From Actinomycetales bacterium (GTDB taxonomy: Bacteria > Actinomycetota > Actinomycetes > Actinomycetales > Dermatophilaceae): DNA of 64,000 nucleotides. Shown one piece after another: positions 18,005-25,758 of the stretch; the first letter of the stretch is position 1, and each line of letters begins with the position of its first letter. Both the position numbers and the translations under genes were made by a program. The stretch is taken from contig JADKAO010000002.1 in assembly GCA_016715285.1 (NCBI GenBank), forward strand, positions 248,001-312,000. Direction: 5' to 3'. The notes under the pieces are model-generated. The model worked only from the letters and a program-made list of their open reading frames with translations. It had not been told where the DNA came from and searched no databases.

Positions 18005-19027
18005 ATGTCGCCGTTTGTCGCCGACGAGATCGCGCCGCTCGCAACGGCATTCGCGGGCGGCGAGTACGCCACCGCCGACCTGGAACTCCTCATCGGGCGT
18101 GCCTACCTCGCGCTCGTCAAGGAGGCCCGCCCATGCATGGCTGACATCCTCGCGCTCGGGATCGACAAGACCACGGCTGAGGCGATCATCACGGTGTTGG
18201 CACGGCGCCGTTTCCTCGACCGGGCCGCCGATGGCACGATCACCCTCGCCGCACCTGACCTGGCCTTGCGCGATCACGCGATGCGGCTTGAGCGGCATGC
18301 CTCAGACCTGATGTCGCTGACCGCTGAGGTCAGCCGGCTGTACGCGAACGCCCGAGCGGATCTCGACGGCAGCCCGTCCGACAAACTCCGCCTGCTGTAT
18401 ACCGTCCCTGACATCTCGATGGCTGCCGCCGAAGTGATTGCGTCATCTGAGGGTGAGTTGCTGACCATGCGGGCCCCGACGCTGCGGGTCTTTGACCTCG
18501 CGCAAGCAACCGCCCAAACCCAAGAATCGTTGGGCCGTAACGCCCGTGGCAAACGGCTGCCTATGCGGGCGATCTACGACATTCGGCTGCTCCAGCTTCC
18601 CAATGCCTTGGACATCGTCGCTTCTCGGCGCTCGTTGGAAGAGCAACGAGCGATGCCCAACCTGCCCTTCGCTGTCACGATCGGCGACCGCTCCGCCGTC
18701 GTCGACATGTCATTCCCCGGACGGACGGGGGCCATCGGTTTCTACTGCGACGCGCCCGAGTTGGCTGGCCCAATCCGGGAGGTGGCGCAACGGTTCTGGG
18801 AGATGTCCACCCGGATTTCGCGCACCGGGTCAGCCAACGAACTCGACGACCGCGAACACCGCGTGCTGACGCTGCTCGTCACCGGGATGAGTGATGGGGC
18901 CATCGCCCGCCAGCTCGGGGTGTCCCAACGCACCGTCGAGCGGCGCATCTCCGCGCTCATGGAGCGGCTCGGCGCCTCCTCGCGGTTCCAGGCCGGACTG
19001 CTCGCCCGCGATCGCGGGTGGATCTGA
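18005..19027 (+). CDS. LuxR-family transcriptional regulator with TrmB-like N-terminus
   Basis: The 340-residue protein ends in a LuxR-type HTH (about residues 278-335): LDDREHRVLTLLVTGMSDGAIARQLGVSQRTVERRISALMERLGASSRFQAGLLA. The N-terminal half resembles a TrmB-like winged helix (ALGIDKTTAEAIITVLARRRFLDRAADGTITLAAPDLALRDH), followed by a helical linker and a phospholipase-D-like sensor region (LPMRAIYDIRLLQLPNALDIV). ATG 18005 is chosen because it is preceded by GGGGGTAAGA; the longer frame upstream runs through the hairpin region. The target genes are unknown. Confidence 0.85.
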   Translation: MSPFVADEIAPLATAFAGGEYATADLELLIGRAYLALVKEARPCMADILALGIDKTTAEAIITVLARRRFLDRAADGTITLAAPDLALRDHAMRLERHASDLMSLTAEVSRLYANARADLDGSPSDKLRLLYTVPDISMAAAEVIASSEGELLTMRAPTLRVFDLAQATAQTQESLGRNARGKRLPMRAIYDIRLLQLPNALDIVASRRSLEEQRAMPNLPFAVTIGDRSAVVDMSFPGRTGAIGFYCDAPELAGPIREVAQRFWEMSTRISRTGSANELDDREHRVLTLLVTGMSDGAIARQLGVSQRTVERRISALMERLGASSRFQAGLLARDRGWI

Positions 19028-19123
19028 CTCGACTAGACTTATCCGTTCTATGCCGCAGCGCGTGACGGAGCGTCGTCGCGGGTACACGGCATACGGTCAG
19101 ATGCCGGTAACGGAAGTAGGCAA

Positions 19124-21421
19124 GTGGGCAAGCGCGTGTCGACAGTGGGCGAGGCCGTGACCACGGCACCCACCACAGCTGCCACGACGGCTGTGGCAGG
19201 TGCCGTCGCAGCCACCTGCGGAGGAGCCGAGCTGGCTCGCGAGATCGCCGCCGAGCAGACCCATGTCGATGCCGTCTATGCGGAGCTGTCCAAAGCCTCC
19301 GAACGCGCTCGGCTGGTCGCGGTCGAAGGCCTCGCGCGCGGGCGCACCGAGCGCACGGGTGAGGCCCGAGACGAGGAACTCACCGGCCTCTTCGAGCGGG
19401 ACGCTCTGGTGTTCCACGCTGCCCGTCGCCAACACGCCCTCGACACGCAATTCGAAGGGCTCGTGTTCGGTCGGCTCGACCTCGACCACCCCCCGACGTC
19501 GCCAGCCCCCGGCCGCGAAGTCCGGTATATCGGCCGCCTCGGCATCCGCGACGACGATTACGAGCCTCTCGTCATCGACTGGCGCGCCCCCGCAGCAGCT
19601 CCGTTCTATCGCGCCACCCCCGTCGAGCCTCTCGGCGTCCTGCGTCGACGGGTCTTGCGCTGTCGCGGCCAAGCCGTCGTCGGCATCGAGGACGACCTCA
19701 TGGTGCCGGAGGCGCCCGATGACCTCGTGGTCGTCGGTGACGGGGCCCTCATGGCTGCGCTCACCCGCAGCCGCGGCAGCCGCATGCGCGACATCGTCGC
19801 GACCATCCAACGCCACCAGGACGAAGCGATCCGCGCCCCCGCCCGCGGGGTCACCGAGATCACGGGTGGCCCCGGCACGGGCAAGACGGTCGTCGCGCTG
19901 CACCGGGCGGCATACCTGCTCTATTCGGATCGGCGTCGCTACGAATCCGGGGGCATCCTCGTCGTGGGGCCCTCGGGTGCCTACACGGCATACATCGAGC
20001 GGGTCTTGCCGTCCTTGGGCGAAGACAGCGTGAGCCTGCGCGCCATGGGCGACCTCGTGGACGCGGTGACCACGGAGCGGCTCGACGACCCGCGCACTGC
20101 GGCGATCAAGGGCTCCCTACGGATCCGGGAAGTGCTCGCGCGTGCCGCCCGGGACCTCGTGCCAGGGGCACCCGAGGTGTTGCGCGTCTTCGTCAGCGGG
20201 TATGCCGTGCGCCTGGACCGCGACGCGCTCGAACGCGTGCGGGCGCACATCCTGCGCAGCCACCAACGCAATCTCGCGACCGAGGCGGTGGCCCGCGCGC
20301 TGGCGGAGACGGCATACCGACAGGTTCGTGACGTGGAGCGTGACGACTTCCTGGGCCGATTCGAAGACCATGCCGATGTGGAGGCCTTCATCGCCGCCTG
20401 GTGGCCGCAGGTGGACCCCCGCGATGTGCTGCTGTGGCTGGCCGACCGCGACCGGCTCGGGCGTTATGCCGTCGGGGTGCTGACCGACGAGGAACAGGCG
20501 CTCGTCGCCGCCTCTTACAAGGAGGCGCTCCGCACTGGTGAGTGGAGCGTCGCCGACGTGGCACTCATCGACGACCTCGCCGCCCGCGTGGGGCCGGTGC
20601 AGGAGGCGCCGCCGGAAGAGCGCGGCTTCTACGAGATCGAAGAGCTCGACACCCTCGAGCAGGCGCAACGGCCGCCGTCCATGCGGCCGGAGGCCGTCAC
20701 GCCTACCTACACGACGACCCCCTCCGACGCGCGTGATCGGTTGCTTATCGGGCGGATCGGCCCGATCGACGACTACGCCCACGTCCTCATCGACGAAGCC
20801 CAGGACCTGTCACCGATGCAGTGGCGGATGCTGGCGCGCCGAGGGCGGGGGGCGTCGTGGACCGTGGTCGGCGACGCGGCCCAAAGCTCGTGGCCCGATG
20901 TGGCGGAGAGCGCGGGGGCCCGGCGGGATGCCTTTGGCAACCAGCCACACCGGGTCTTCCACATGACGACGAACTACCGCAACGCGCGGGAGATCTTCGA
21001 CTATGCCGCGGCATTCATCCGCCGCTATGTGCCCGGTGCGGACATTCCTGACGCGGTCAGGGAGACCGGGGTCGAGCCCCGTGAACTCCGCGTCGATGGC
21101 TTGGGCGAGGGTGGTGCCGCCCAGATGCTGGCGGCGGTCCGGGGGGCGGCCGCGGAGTTGCTGGCGCTGGTGGACGGGACCGTCGCCATTGTGACGCCAG
21201 CCCGGTATGCCGATGTGTTGGCTGGCATGGAGGCCGACCCAGCGTTGGGCGAGGCGGGTGTGCGCTTGACGGTGATCGACCCACTCGCCGCAAAAGGGCT
21301 CGAGTGGGACGCCACGGTCGTGGTCGACCCGGCCGAGATCCTTGCCACGTACGCCGGGGGCGCGCGGACGGTCTACGTCGCGCTCACGCGTGCGGCCCAT
21401 CGCATGACGGTGGTCGGTTGA
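19124..21421 (+). CDS. HelD/HelR-like UvrD-type ATPase acting on RNA polymerase
   Basis: The 765-residue protein has the HelD layout: an N-terminal coiled-coil arm (ELAREIAAEQTHVDAVYAELSKASERARL), the YIGRLGIRDDDYEPLVIDWRAPAAAPFY segment typical of HelD, Walker A GGPGTGKT near residue 250, Walker B with VLIDEAQDLSPMQWRML, VVGDAAQ, and C-terminal motifs VIDPLAAKGLEWDATVVVDP and TVYVALTRAAHRM. Actinobacterial members recycle stalled RNA polymerase, and HelR types also displace rifampicin. Which activity applies here is inference. The start is uncertain, with several in-frame GTGs at 19124-19160. Confidence 0.88.
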   Translation: MGKRVSTVGEAVTTAPTTAATTAVAGAVAATCGGAELAREIAAEQTHVDAVYAELSKASERARLVAVEGLARGRTERTGEARDEELTGLFERDALVFHAARRQHALDTQFEGLVFGRLDLDHPPTSPAPGREVRYIGRLGIRDDDYEPLVIDWRAPAAAPFYRATPVEPLGVLRRRVLRCRGQAVVGIEDDLMVPEAPDDLVVVGDGALMAALTRSRGSRMRDIVATIQRHQDEAIRAPARGVTEITGGPGTGKTVVALHRAAYLLYSDRRRYESGGILVVGPSGAYTAYIERVLPSLGEDSVSLRAMGDLVDAVTTERLDDPRTAAIKGSLRIREVLARAARDLVPGAPEVLRVFVSGYAVRLDRDALERVRAHILRSHQRNLATEAVARALAETAYRQVRDVERDDFLGRFEDHADVEAFIAAWWPQVDPRDVLLWLADRDRLGRYAVGVLTDEEQALVAASYKEALRTGEWSVADVALIDDLAARVGPVQEAPPEERGFYEIEELDTLEQAQRPPSMRPEAVTPTYTTTPSDARDRLLIGRIGPIDDYAHVLIDEAQDLSPMQWRMLARRGRGASWTVVGDAAQSSWPDVAESAGARRDAFGNQPHRVFHMTTNYRNAREIFDYAAAFIRRYVPGADIPDAVRETGVEPRELRVDGLGEGGAAQMLAAVRGAAAELLALVDGTVAIVTPARYADVLAGMEADPALGEAGVRLTVIDPLAAKGLEWDATVVVDPAEILATYAGGARTVYVALTRAAHRMTVVG

Positions 21422-21732
21422 GAGTCGGGCTCTGGCGACCCGGCCCCGTTCTTCCGTCTTCTCTTCCAGCTTCGGCGGTCGACCCTTGGCCGGTCTCTTA
21501 GGGTGCTCTTAAGGCGCCCTTAGGGTGCTCTTGGGCGGCGGAGGCGCCCGGTAGCCGGCGCGGTGTCCTCGGATAGAGCGACTGTTTGTCTGCCCGTTAT
21601 GCCGGTTTACTAGGGAATCTTAGTGTCTCGAACGGATTAATTTGGGTTAAGGCAGACCCAAAACGATCCGGTGGGCCCTATGGTCAAGGCGGGCAGGTCA
21701 ACGTTTTCTCGGGCGAACATCAAGGGGTATTG
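21422..21732. other. Intergenic region upstream of the adhesin gene
   Basis: About 310 bases separate the HelD stop from the adhesin ATG. It contains two direct copies of CTTAGGGTGCTCTT near 21498-21535 and an AT-richer stretch, GGATTAATTTGGGTTAAGG, near 21634-21652, plausible for promoter or regulator binding. No gene is recognised. Confidence 0.4.
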
Positions 21733-22473
21733 ATGTCAGCACATCGTATTTTCCAGGGTACGCACGCGTCTGGGCGCGGAGCTCGTCGGCGCGCCGACAG
21801 CCAAGGGGGCAGGTGGCGTCGGCGCTGGGCGGCGCTGGCGGTGGCTGCCGTCGGGTCAGCCTTGGGGGTGTCGAGCGTGGGGGTTGCTCCTGGGGCACTT
21901 GCAACGAACTCGCCGTTCTTCCCGCAAACCAGCTTCGCGATCGACGGGAACCGCACCGGGCCAAACGACTTCGCGACGGGATACGGTCCGGGCACCACCC
22001 CAAGTGGCTACCCGACGACGGGTCTCTACTACAACAAGCGCACTATCGACATGAACTCCCCGACCGGGTCCGGGTGTGACCTCGCGGGCGACGACGCCTC
22101 GGGTGACAAGCTCTCGGACGGTCCGATCTGGCCCATTGACCCGGATGTCAGCGTGAACGGTAAGACTGACATCGACTACATCGACGTCGCTGCCGAGAAG
22201 GTGGCCGTCAACGGCCAGATCCACGACATCCTGTATGTCGGCTATATGAAGTGTGGCGGCAACGGCACCTGGCAGACAGCCCTGTACCTGGACGACGGTG
22301 ACGGGCTGACACCGAGTCAGGGCGACAAGAATGGCGACTACCTCTTCGTCTTTTCTTTCACCCCCTCCAACGACTCCGTCACCATCCGCATGTCCACGAT
22401 GGCCAACGGCGTTTGGGGCCCGCTGCAGCTGCTCAACACGACTGTGGTCGACGGTCGCGCTGATGACGAAAGC
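21733..22473 (+). pseudogene. N-terminal part of a surface adhesin, cut by the island
   Basis: ATG 21733 (site AAGGGG) opens a secreted protein: a basic leader (MSAHRIFQGTHASGRGARRR) with a long twin-basic N-region, a hydrophobic core (WAALAVAAVGSALGVSSVGVAPGALA) and a mature part with GPIWPIDPDVSVNGKTDIDY, HDILYVGYMKCGGNGTWQTALYLDDGDG and NGVWGPLQLLNTTVVDG. This is the conserved N-terminal module of actinobacterial prealbumin-like/DUF11 surface proteins. Homology stops near 22470 and resumes at 29217 (YQYYGEVAINLTRLGVLP), so an island interrupts the gene. The reading frame stays open into the TIR gene. The exact junction is uncertain by tens of bases. Confidence 0.8.
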
Positions 22474-22496
22474 GAGCCATATTCAACGGATGCAAC

Positions 22497-22529
22497 GTTG
22501 GGGCCGCTCGTCCAGCGGGCGGCCCCAAC
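22497..22529. terminator. GC-rich hairpin near the left island junction
   Basis: An 11-bp perfect stem, GTTGGGGCCGC with GCGGCCCCAAC, encloses an 11-base loop. It could end transcription entering from the adhesin promoter, insulating the defence operon, or it could mark the island end. No T-tract follows. Confidence 0.45.
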
Positions 22530-22620
22530 ATCTCGTGACGAGGTTACAGTCGATCGAGCCCTGTTCAACCGAAGTAACTTGCGGGGCCATTCACGCCCTA
22601 GCCGCGATGGGAGAGTAATC

Positions 22621-22992
22621 ATGACCGACAAGAAGGTTGTATTCGTCGCGTTCGCGATCGAAGACGAGAGGATGCGGGACCTCTTCAAGGGACAATCCCT
22701 GCACCCGCGCCACCCCTACGAGTTCATCGACATGTCGGTCAAGAAGCCGTACGACACTGAGTGGAAAGAAAAGGTCCGCACCCGGATTCGCCGCTCCGAC
22801 GGAATTGTGGCTTTGGTCAGTAAGAACTCGCTCACGTCATCTGGTCAGAAGTGGGAGATCCAGTGCGCCAAGGAGGAGGGGAAGAAGATCCGAGGCATCT
22901 GGATCTACTCCAATGACCGGACTGCGCTGGCGGGCGTCCAAACCGTCGAATGGACCGACGCTAACGTGGCGAATTTCATCGACTCGCTCTGA
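22621..22992 (+). CDS. ThsB-like TIR domain protein
   Basis: This 123-residue stand-alone protein fits the ThsB/DUF1863 TIR-like family: VVFVAFAIEDERMRDLFKGQ (strand A and helix), FIDMSVKKPYDTEWKEKVRTRIRRSDGIVALVSKNSL, then the segment with the probable catalytic Glu, SGQKWEIQCAKEEGKKIRGIWIYS. In Thoeris systems such proteins sense phage and make cyclic ADP-ribose isomers from NAD. ATG 22621 follows GGGAGAG. The frame is also open upstream into the adhesin fragment, but that fusion is probably accidental. The caspase gene starts three bases after its stop. Confidence 0.85.
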   Translation: MTDKKVVFVAFAIEDERMRDLFKGQSLHPRHPYEFIDMSVKKPYDTEWKEKVRTRIRRSDGIVALVSKNSLTSSGQKWEIQCAKEEGKKIRGIWIYSNDRTALAGVQTVEWTDANVANFIDSL

Positions 22993-22995
22993 GCT

Positions 22996-23976
22996 ATGCG
23001 TAAGGCACTCATCGTGGGGATCGACTACTACGAGTCGATAGTATCGCTGCACGGAGCAGCCAATGACGCGCACAATGTCAAGGGGGTCCTGGACCGGCAC
23101 GCCGACGGGACCACGAACTTCACTCAGCCCAAGTTGCTTGTGGCGACGAGCGAGGATAGTGCCGTGTCGCGAACCGAGTTGCGCGAATCCGTCCAGGAAC
23201 TGTTTCGGGACAAGGCCGACATCGCGCTGTTCTACTTCTCGGGCCACGGCTATATCGACAGCACGGGCGGATTCCTGTGCCCTAGCGACTGTGCTGACGG
23301 CCATGACGGACTCGCCCTCAGCGATGTGATGACGTTGGCCAGTCAGTCCCCGGCGGAGAACAAGGTCATCATCCTCGACTGCTGCCACAGCGGAGGAGCG
23401 GGGAACAATCCGATTTCTCCCGCGTTTGCCGAGATCAAGGACGGCGTGACGATTCTCACCGCGTCAACGGCGAAACAGTATTCACTGGAATCGAATGGTT
23501 CTGGGGTGTTCACCAACCTCCTCGTGGATGCTCTCAGCGGTGCCGCGGCTAACCTGGTTGGTGAGGTTACGCCGGGCAGTGTGTACGCACATGTCGATCA
23601 ATCGCTAGGGCCTTGGGCCCAGCGGCCGGTCTTCAAGACCAACGTTGAGCGCTTCGTTTCACTGCGAAAGGCAGAAGCTCCGATCGCATTGACAGCTTTG
23701 CAGAGGCTGACCGAGCTGTTTCAGGACCCGGCGTTGGAACTCCCGTTGGATCCGTCCTACGAGCCCGAGCGTAATGGGAGCGAGCCCCCGGGCACTCCGC
23801 TGCCGGATCCCCTGAAGAACGCAGATTTCGCGATCTTGCAGGAACTCGCAAAGGTCAACCTCGTACGGCCCGTTGGGGAGAAGCACATGTGGCACGCAGC
23901 GATGAACTCAAAGGCTTGCGAACTGACCGTCCTTGGTCAGCATTACTGGGGACTAGTCAACCAAGAGCTCATCTAA
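22996..23976 (+). CDS. Caspase-like (C14) protease, putative defence effector
   Basis: The 326-residue protein has an N-terminal caspase/metacaspase fold: ALIVGIDYYES, the histidine motif FYFSGHG (His84) and the cysteine motif IILDCCHSGG (Cys130 the likely nucleophile), then TILTASTAKQYSLE and GSGVFTNLLVDALSG. The C-terminal about 90 residues (FAILQELAKVNLVRPVGEKHMWHAAMNSKACELTVLGQHYW) look like a small winged-helix-type sensor or association module. Paired with a TIR gene, it is a likely effector switched on by a TIR-made nucleotide, as in the TIR-caspase (type IV) Thoeris described recently. That role is inference. It overlaps the next gene by one base (TAATG). Confidence 0.85.
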   Translation: MRKALIVGIDYYESIVSLHGAANDAHNVKGVLDRHADGTTNFTQPKLLVATSEDSAVSRTELRESVQELFRDKADIALFYFSGHGYIDSTGGFLCPSDCADGHDGLALSDVMTLASQSPAENKVIILDCCHSGGAGNNPISPAFAEIKDGVTILTASTAKQYSLESNGSGVFTNLLVDALSGAAANLVGEVTPGSVYAHVDQSLGPWAQRPVFKTNVERFVSLRKAEAPIALTALQRLTELFQDPALELPLDPSYEPERNGSEPPGTPLPDPLKNADFAILQELAKVNLVRPVGEKHMWHAAMNSKACELTVLGQHYWGLVNQELI

Positions 23977-24275
23977 TGTCCGAGAGCGACAGGATCCGAC
24001 AGGTCCTCGAGAGCAAGAGGATCCTCGATCGGCTCGCCTCGATCGAGCACGAGCGATGGGCCCACTGGCAACGCTACGTCCATGCCCACTGCCAACGACG
24101 TGACGATGGGTCCCTCGTCATCCCACCAGATCTTGTCGCAAGGTGGGAGCGGCAGATCGAGACGCCGTTTGTCAACCTCCCGGAGGGAGAACAGGAGAGC
24201 GATCGCGAACAGGTCCAGCGATACCTGCCAGTCGTCATCAGAGCACTGGAGGACTGGCAGGCCCTGGACAGCTAG
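23976..24275 (+). CDS. Small RyR-domain-like protein in the TIR-caspase operon
   Basis: The 99-residue product shows the spacing of prokaryotic RyR domains: LASIEHERWAHWQRYVHAHC, a short charged middle, LVARWERQIETPFVNLPEGEQESDREQVQRYLPVVIRAL. The EHERW and LPE..KE.DR..V..LP elements correspond to the conserved core. RyR domains in conflict systems have been proposed as sensors of nucleotide-type signals. The stop of the caspase gene overlaps its ATG, so the three genes form one translationally coupled operon. The assignment is by pattern only; it could instead be a regulator or immunity-type partner. Confidence 0.6.
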   Translation: MSESDRIRQVLESKRILDRLASIEHERWAHWQRYVHAHCQRRDDGSLVIPPDLVARWERQIETPFVNLPEGEQESDREQVQRYLPVVIRALEDWQALDS

Positions 24276-24338
24276 CGAGAGCAGGGGCGCGACGCTTGGC
24301 CCGCAGGCCTTGGGTGATCCATCCGCATCAATGATGCA

Positions 24339-24350
24339 TATAATGCAACA
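24339..24350 (+). promoter_or_regulatory. Candidate -10 (TATAAT) for a leaderless recombinase mRNA
   Basis: TATAAT at 24339-24344 lies seven bases before the GTG start at 24351, placing transcription start at or next to the start codon. The box is inside an inverted repeat, TGCAT-ATA-ATGCA, which could be an autoregulatory operator for the HTH protein encoded downstream. Confidence 0.5.
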
Positions 24351-25457
24351 GTGACGAACGTTGTTGCGGGACGATTCCCCGGGGTTGCCCCTTCTGTGGA
24401 TCCCGAGCGCATCGTCTTCGACGCGATGCAGGAAGGGTGGGCCGCTCAACAGAGGTCGCGGCAGTTGAAGGCCTCGACGATCGAGGGCCGGCTGGCTGTC
24501 GTGAGGCGCTTCGCGGAGTACACCAACCAGTACCCATGGCAGTGGACAGCAACCGAGTTCGAAGCCTTCGTCACCAGCCTGGTCGGGGCTCGACCGACGA
24601 CGATCCGCGGCTACCAAGCAGCCTTGCGAATCTTCCTGGAGTACGTCACGAGCGCGGACTACGAGTGGGTAAGCCGATGCAAGGACGAGTTCGGGTCTGC
24701 CCCGACCCAGGTCGTCACCGAGTGGAACAGCTACCACCACACCACGCCTTACGAAGGCGACCCCGGACGCCGCCCACTCACCTACGACGAGGTTCAGGCA
24801 CTATTCGACGCCGCTGACGGTCTCGTGGAGAGCATTCGTTGCCGAGGCCGGAAAGGCGCGATCGCCGCGCAGCGTGACGCCATCGTCCTCAAGGTGGTGT
24901 ATGCCTTTGGGCTTCGACGCCGCGAGCTCTGGGGCCTTGACCTCGCCGATCTCCACGGCAACCCCAAGGTGCCCGAGTACGGCAAGGCGGGCTGTCTGTT
25001 CGTGAGATGGGGCAAGAGTTCGCGTGGCGGTCCTCCGAAGCGTCGATCCGTATTGCTGGTGCCGGAGATGGACTGGGTCGTTGCCTCGGTGCGGCAGTGG
25101 ATCGATGAACTGAGACCGATGTTCGGGCCGACGGGCCACCCTGCGCTGTTCCTCTCCGAGCGAGCTGGACGTCTCTCTCTGAGGTCGATCAACCGAGCGT
25201 TCAACGACGCCCGCGAGGAAGCGGGCCTGCCCGGAGAACTGGACTTGCACTCGCTCCGCCACTCCTACGTGACCCACCTGATCGAGTTCGACTACCCGGA
25301 ACGCTTCGTTCAGGACCAGGTAGGCCACCAATACGCCTCCACCACAGCGGTCTACGCCGGCGTCTCAGACGATTACCGGCATCGGCTGCTTCAGCGCGTC
25401 ATCGACCGGGACCGACACCGATGGGAGATCACTCATGATCCGCAAGATGGGCTATGA
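24351..25457 (+). CDS. Tyrosine recombinase / integrase
   Basis: The 368-residue protein has an N-terminal SAM-like core-binding domain (KASTIEGRLAVVRRFAEYTNQYPWQWTATEFEAFVTSL) and a catalytic domain: RDAIVLKVVYAFGLRRRELWGLDLADL (Arg I), LHSLRHSYVTHLIE (HxxR) and VGHQYASTTAVYAGVSDDY (second His and nucleophile Tyr). It should catalyse site-specific strand exchange. It is the first gene of a three-gene cassette, overlapping the HTH gene by 23 bp, and probably moved the island. Confidence 0.92.
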   Translation: MTNVVAGRFPGVAPSVDPERIVFDAMQEGWAAQQRSRQLKASTIEGRLAVVRRFAEYTNQYPWQWTATEFEAFVTSLVGARPTTIRGYQAALRIFLEYVTSADYEWVSRCKDEFGSAPTQVVTEWNSYHHTTPYEGDPGRRPLTYDEVQALFDAADGLVESIRCRGRKGAIAAQRDAIVLKVVYAFGLRRRELWGLDLADLHGNPKVPEYGKAGCLFVRWGKSSRGGPPKRRSVLLVPEMDWVVASVRQWIDELRPMFGPTGHPALFLSERAGRLSLRSINRAFNDAREEAGLPGELDLHSLRHSYVTHLIEFDYPERFVQDQVGHQYASTTAVYAGVSDDYRHRLLQRVIDRDRHRWEITHDPQDGL

Positions 25458-25758
25458 CTGGCACTTGCGCCAGCTCATGGCAACGCATGGCATGTTCCAA
25501 ACGAGCGACCTGCTTCCACTCCTCGAGGAGCGAGGCATTCATCTATCACGGGAGCAGGTCTACCGGCTGGTGACCCAGCCGCCGCAGCGGCTGTCCATGG
25601 ACACCCTCGCAGCGCTGTGCGACATCCTCGGGTGTGGGCCGGGAGACCTCATCAGCGTGTCGGTGGTGAATCGGGAGGTTGCCAAGACCGGCACGACGGC
25701 AGCTCGTGAGCAACCTCCCGTTCGACGCACGACAATCCGGCGGCCCAAGGGTCTATGA
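25435..25758 (+). CDS. Cro/C1-type helix-turn-helix protein
   Basis: The 107-residue protein contains LRQLMATHGMFQTSDLLPLLEERGIHLSREQVYRLVTQPPQRLSMDTLAALCDILGCGPGDLI, the classic XRE/Cro pattern with a recognition helix at SREQVYRLV and a C-terminal cap, LAALCDILGCGPGDLI. A basic Pro/Arg tail follows. It overlaps both neighbours, suggesting a single transcript. It probably controls the cassette. Confidence 0.85.
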   Translation: MIRKMGYDWHLRQLMATHGMFQTSDLLPLLEERGIHLSREQVYRLVTQPPQRLSMDTLAALCDILGCGPGDLISVSVVNREVAKTGTTAAREQPPVRRTTIRRPKGL

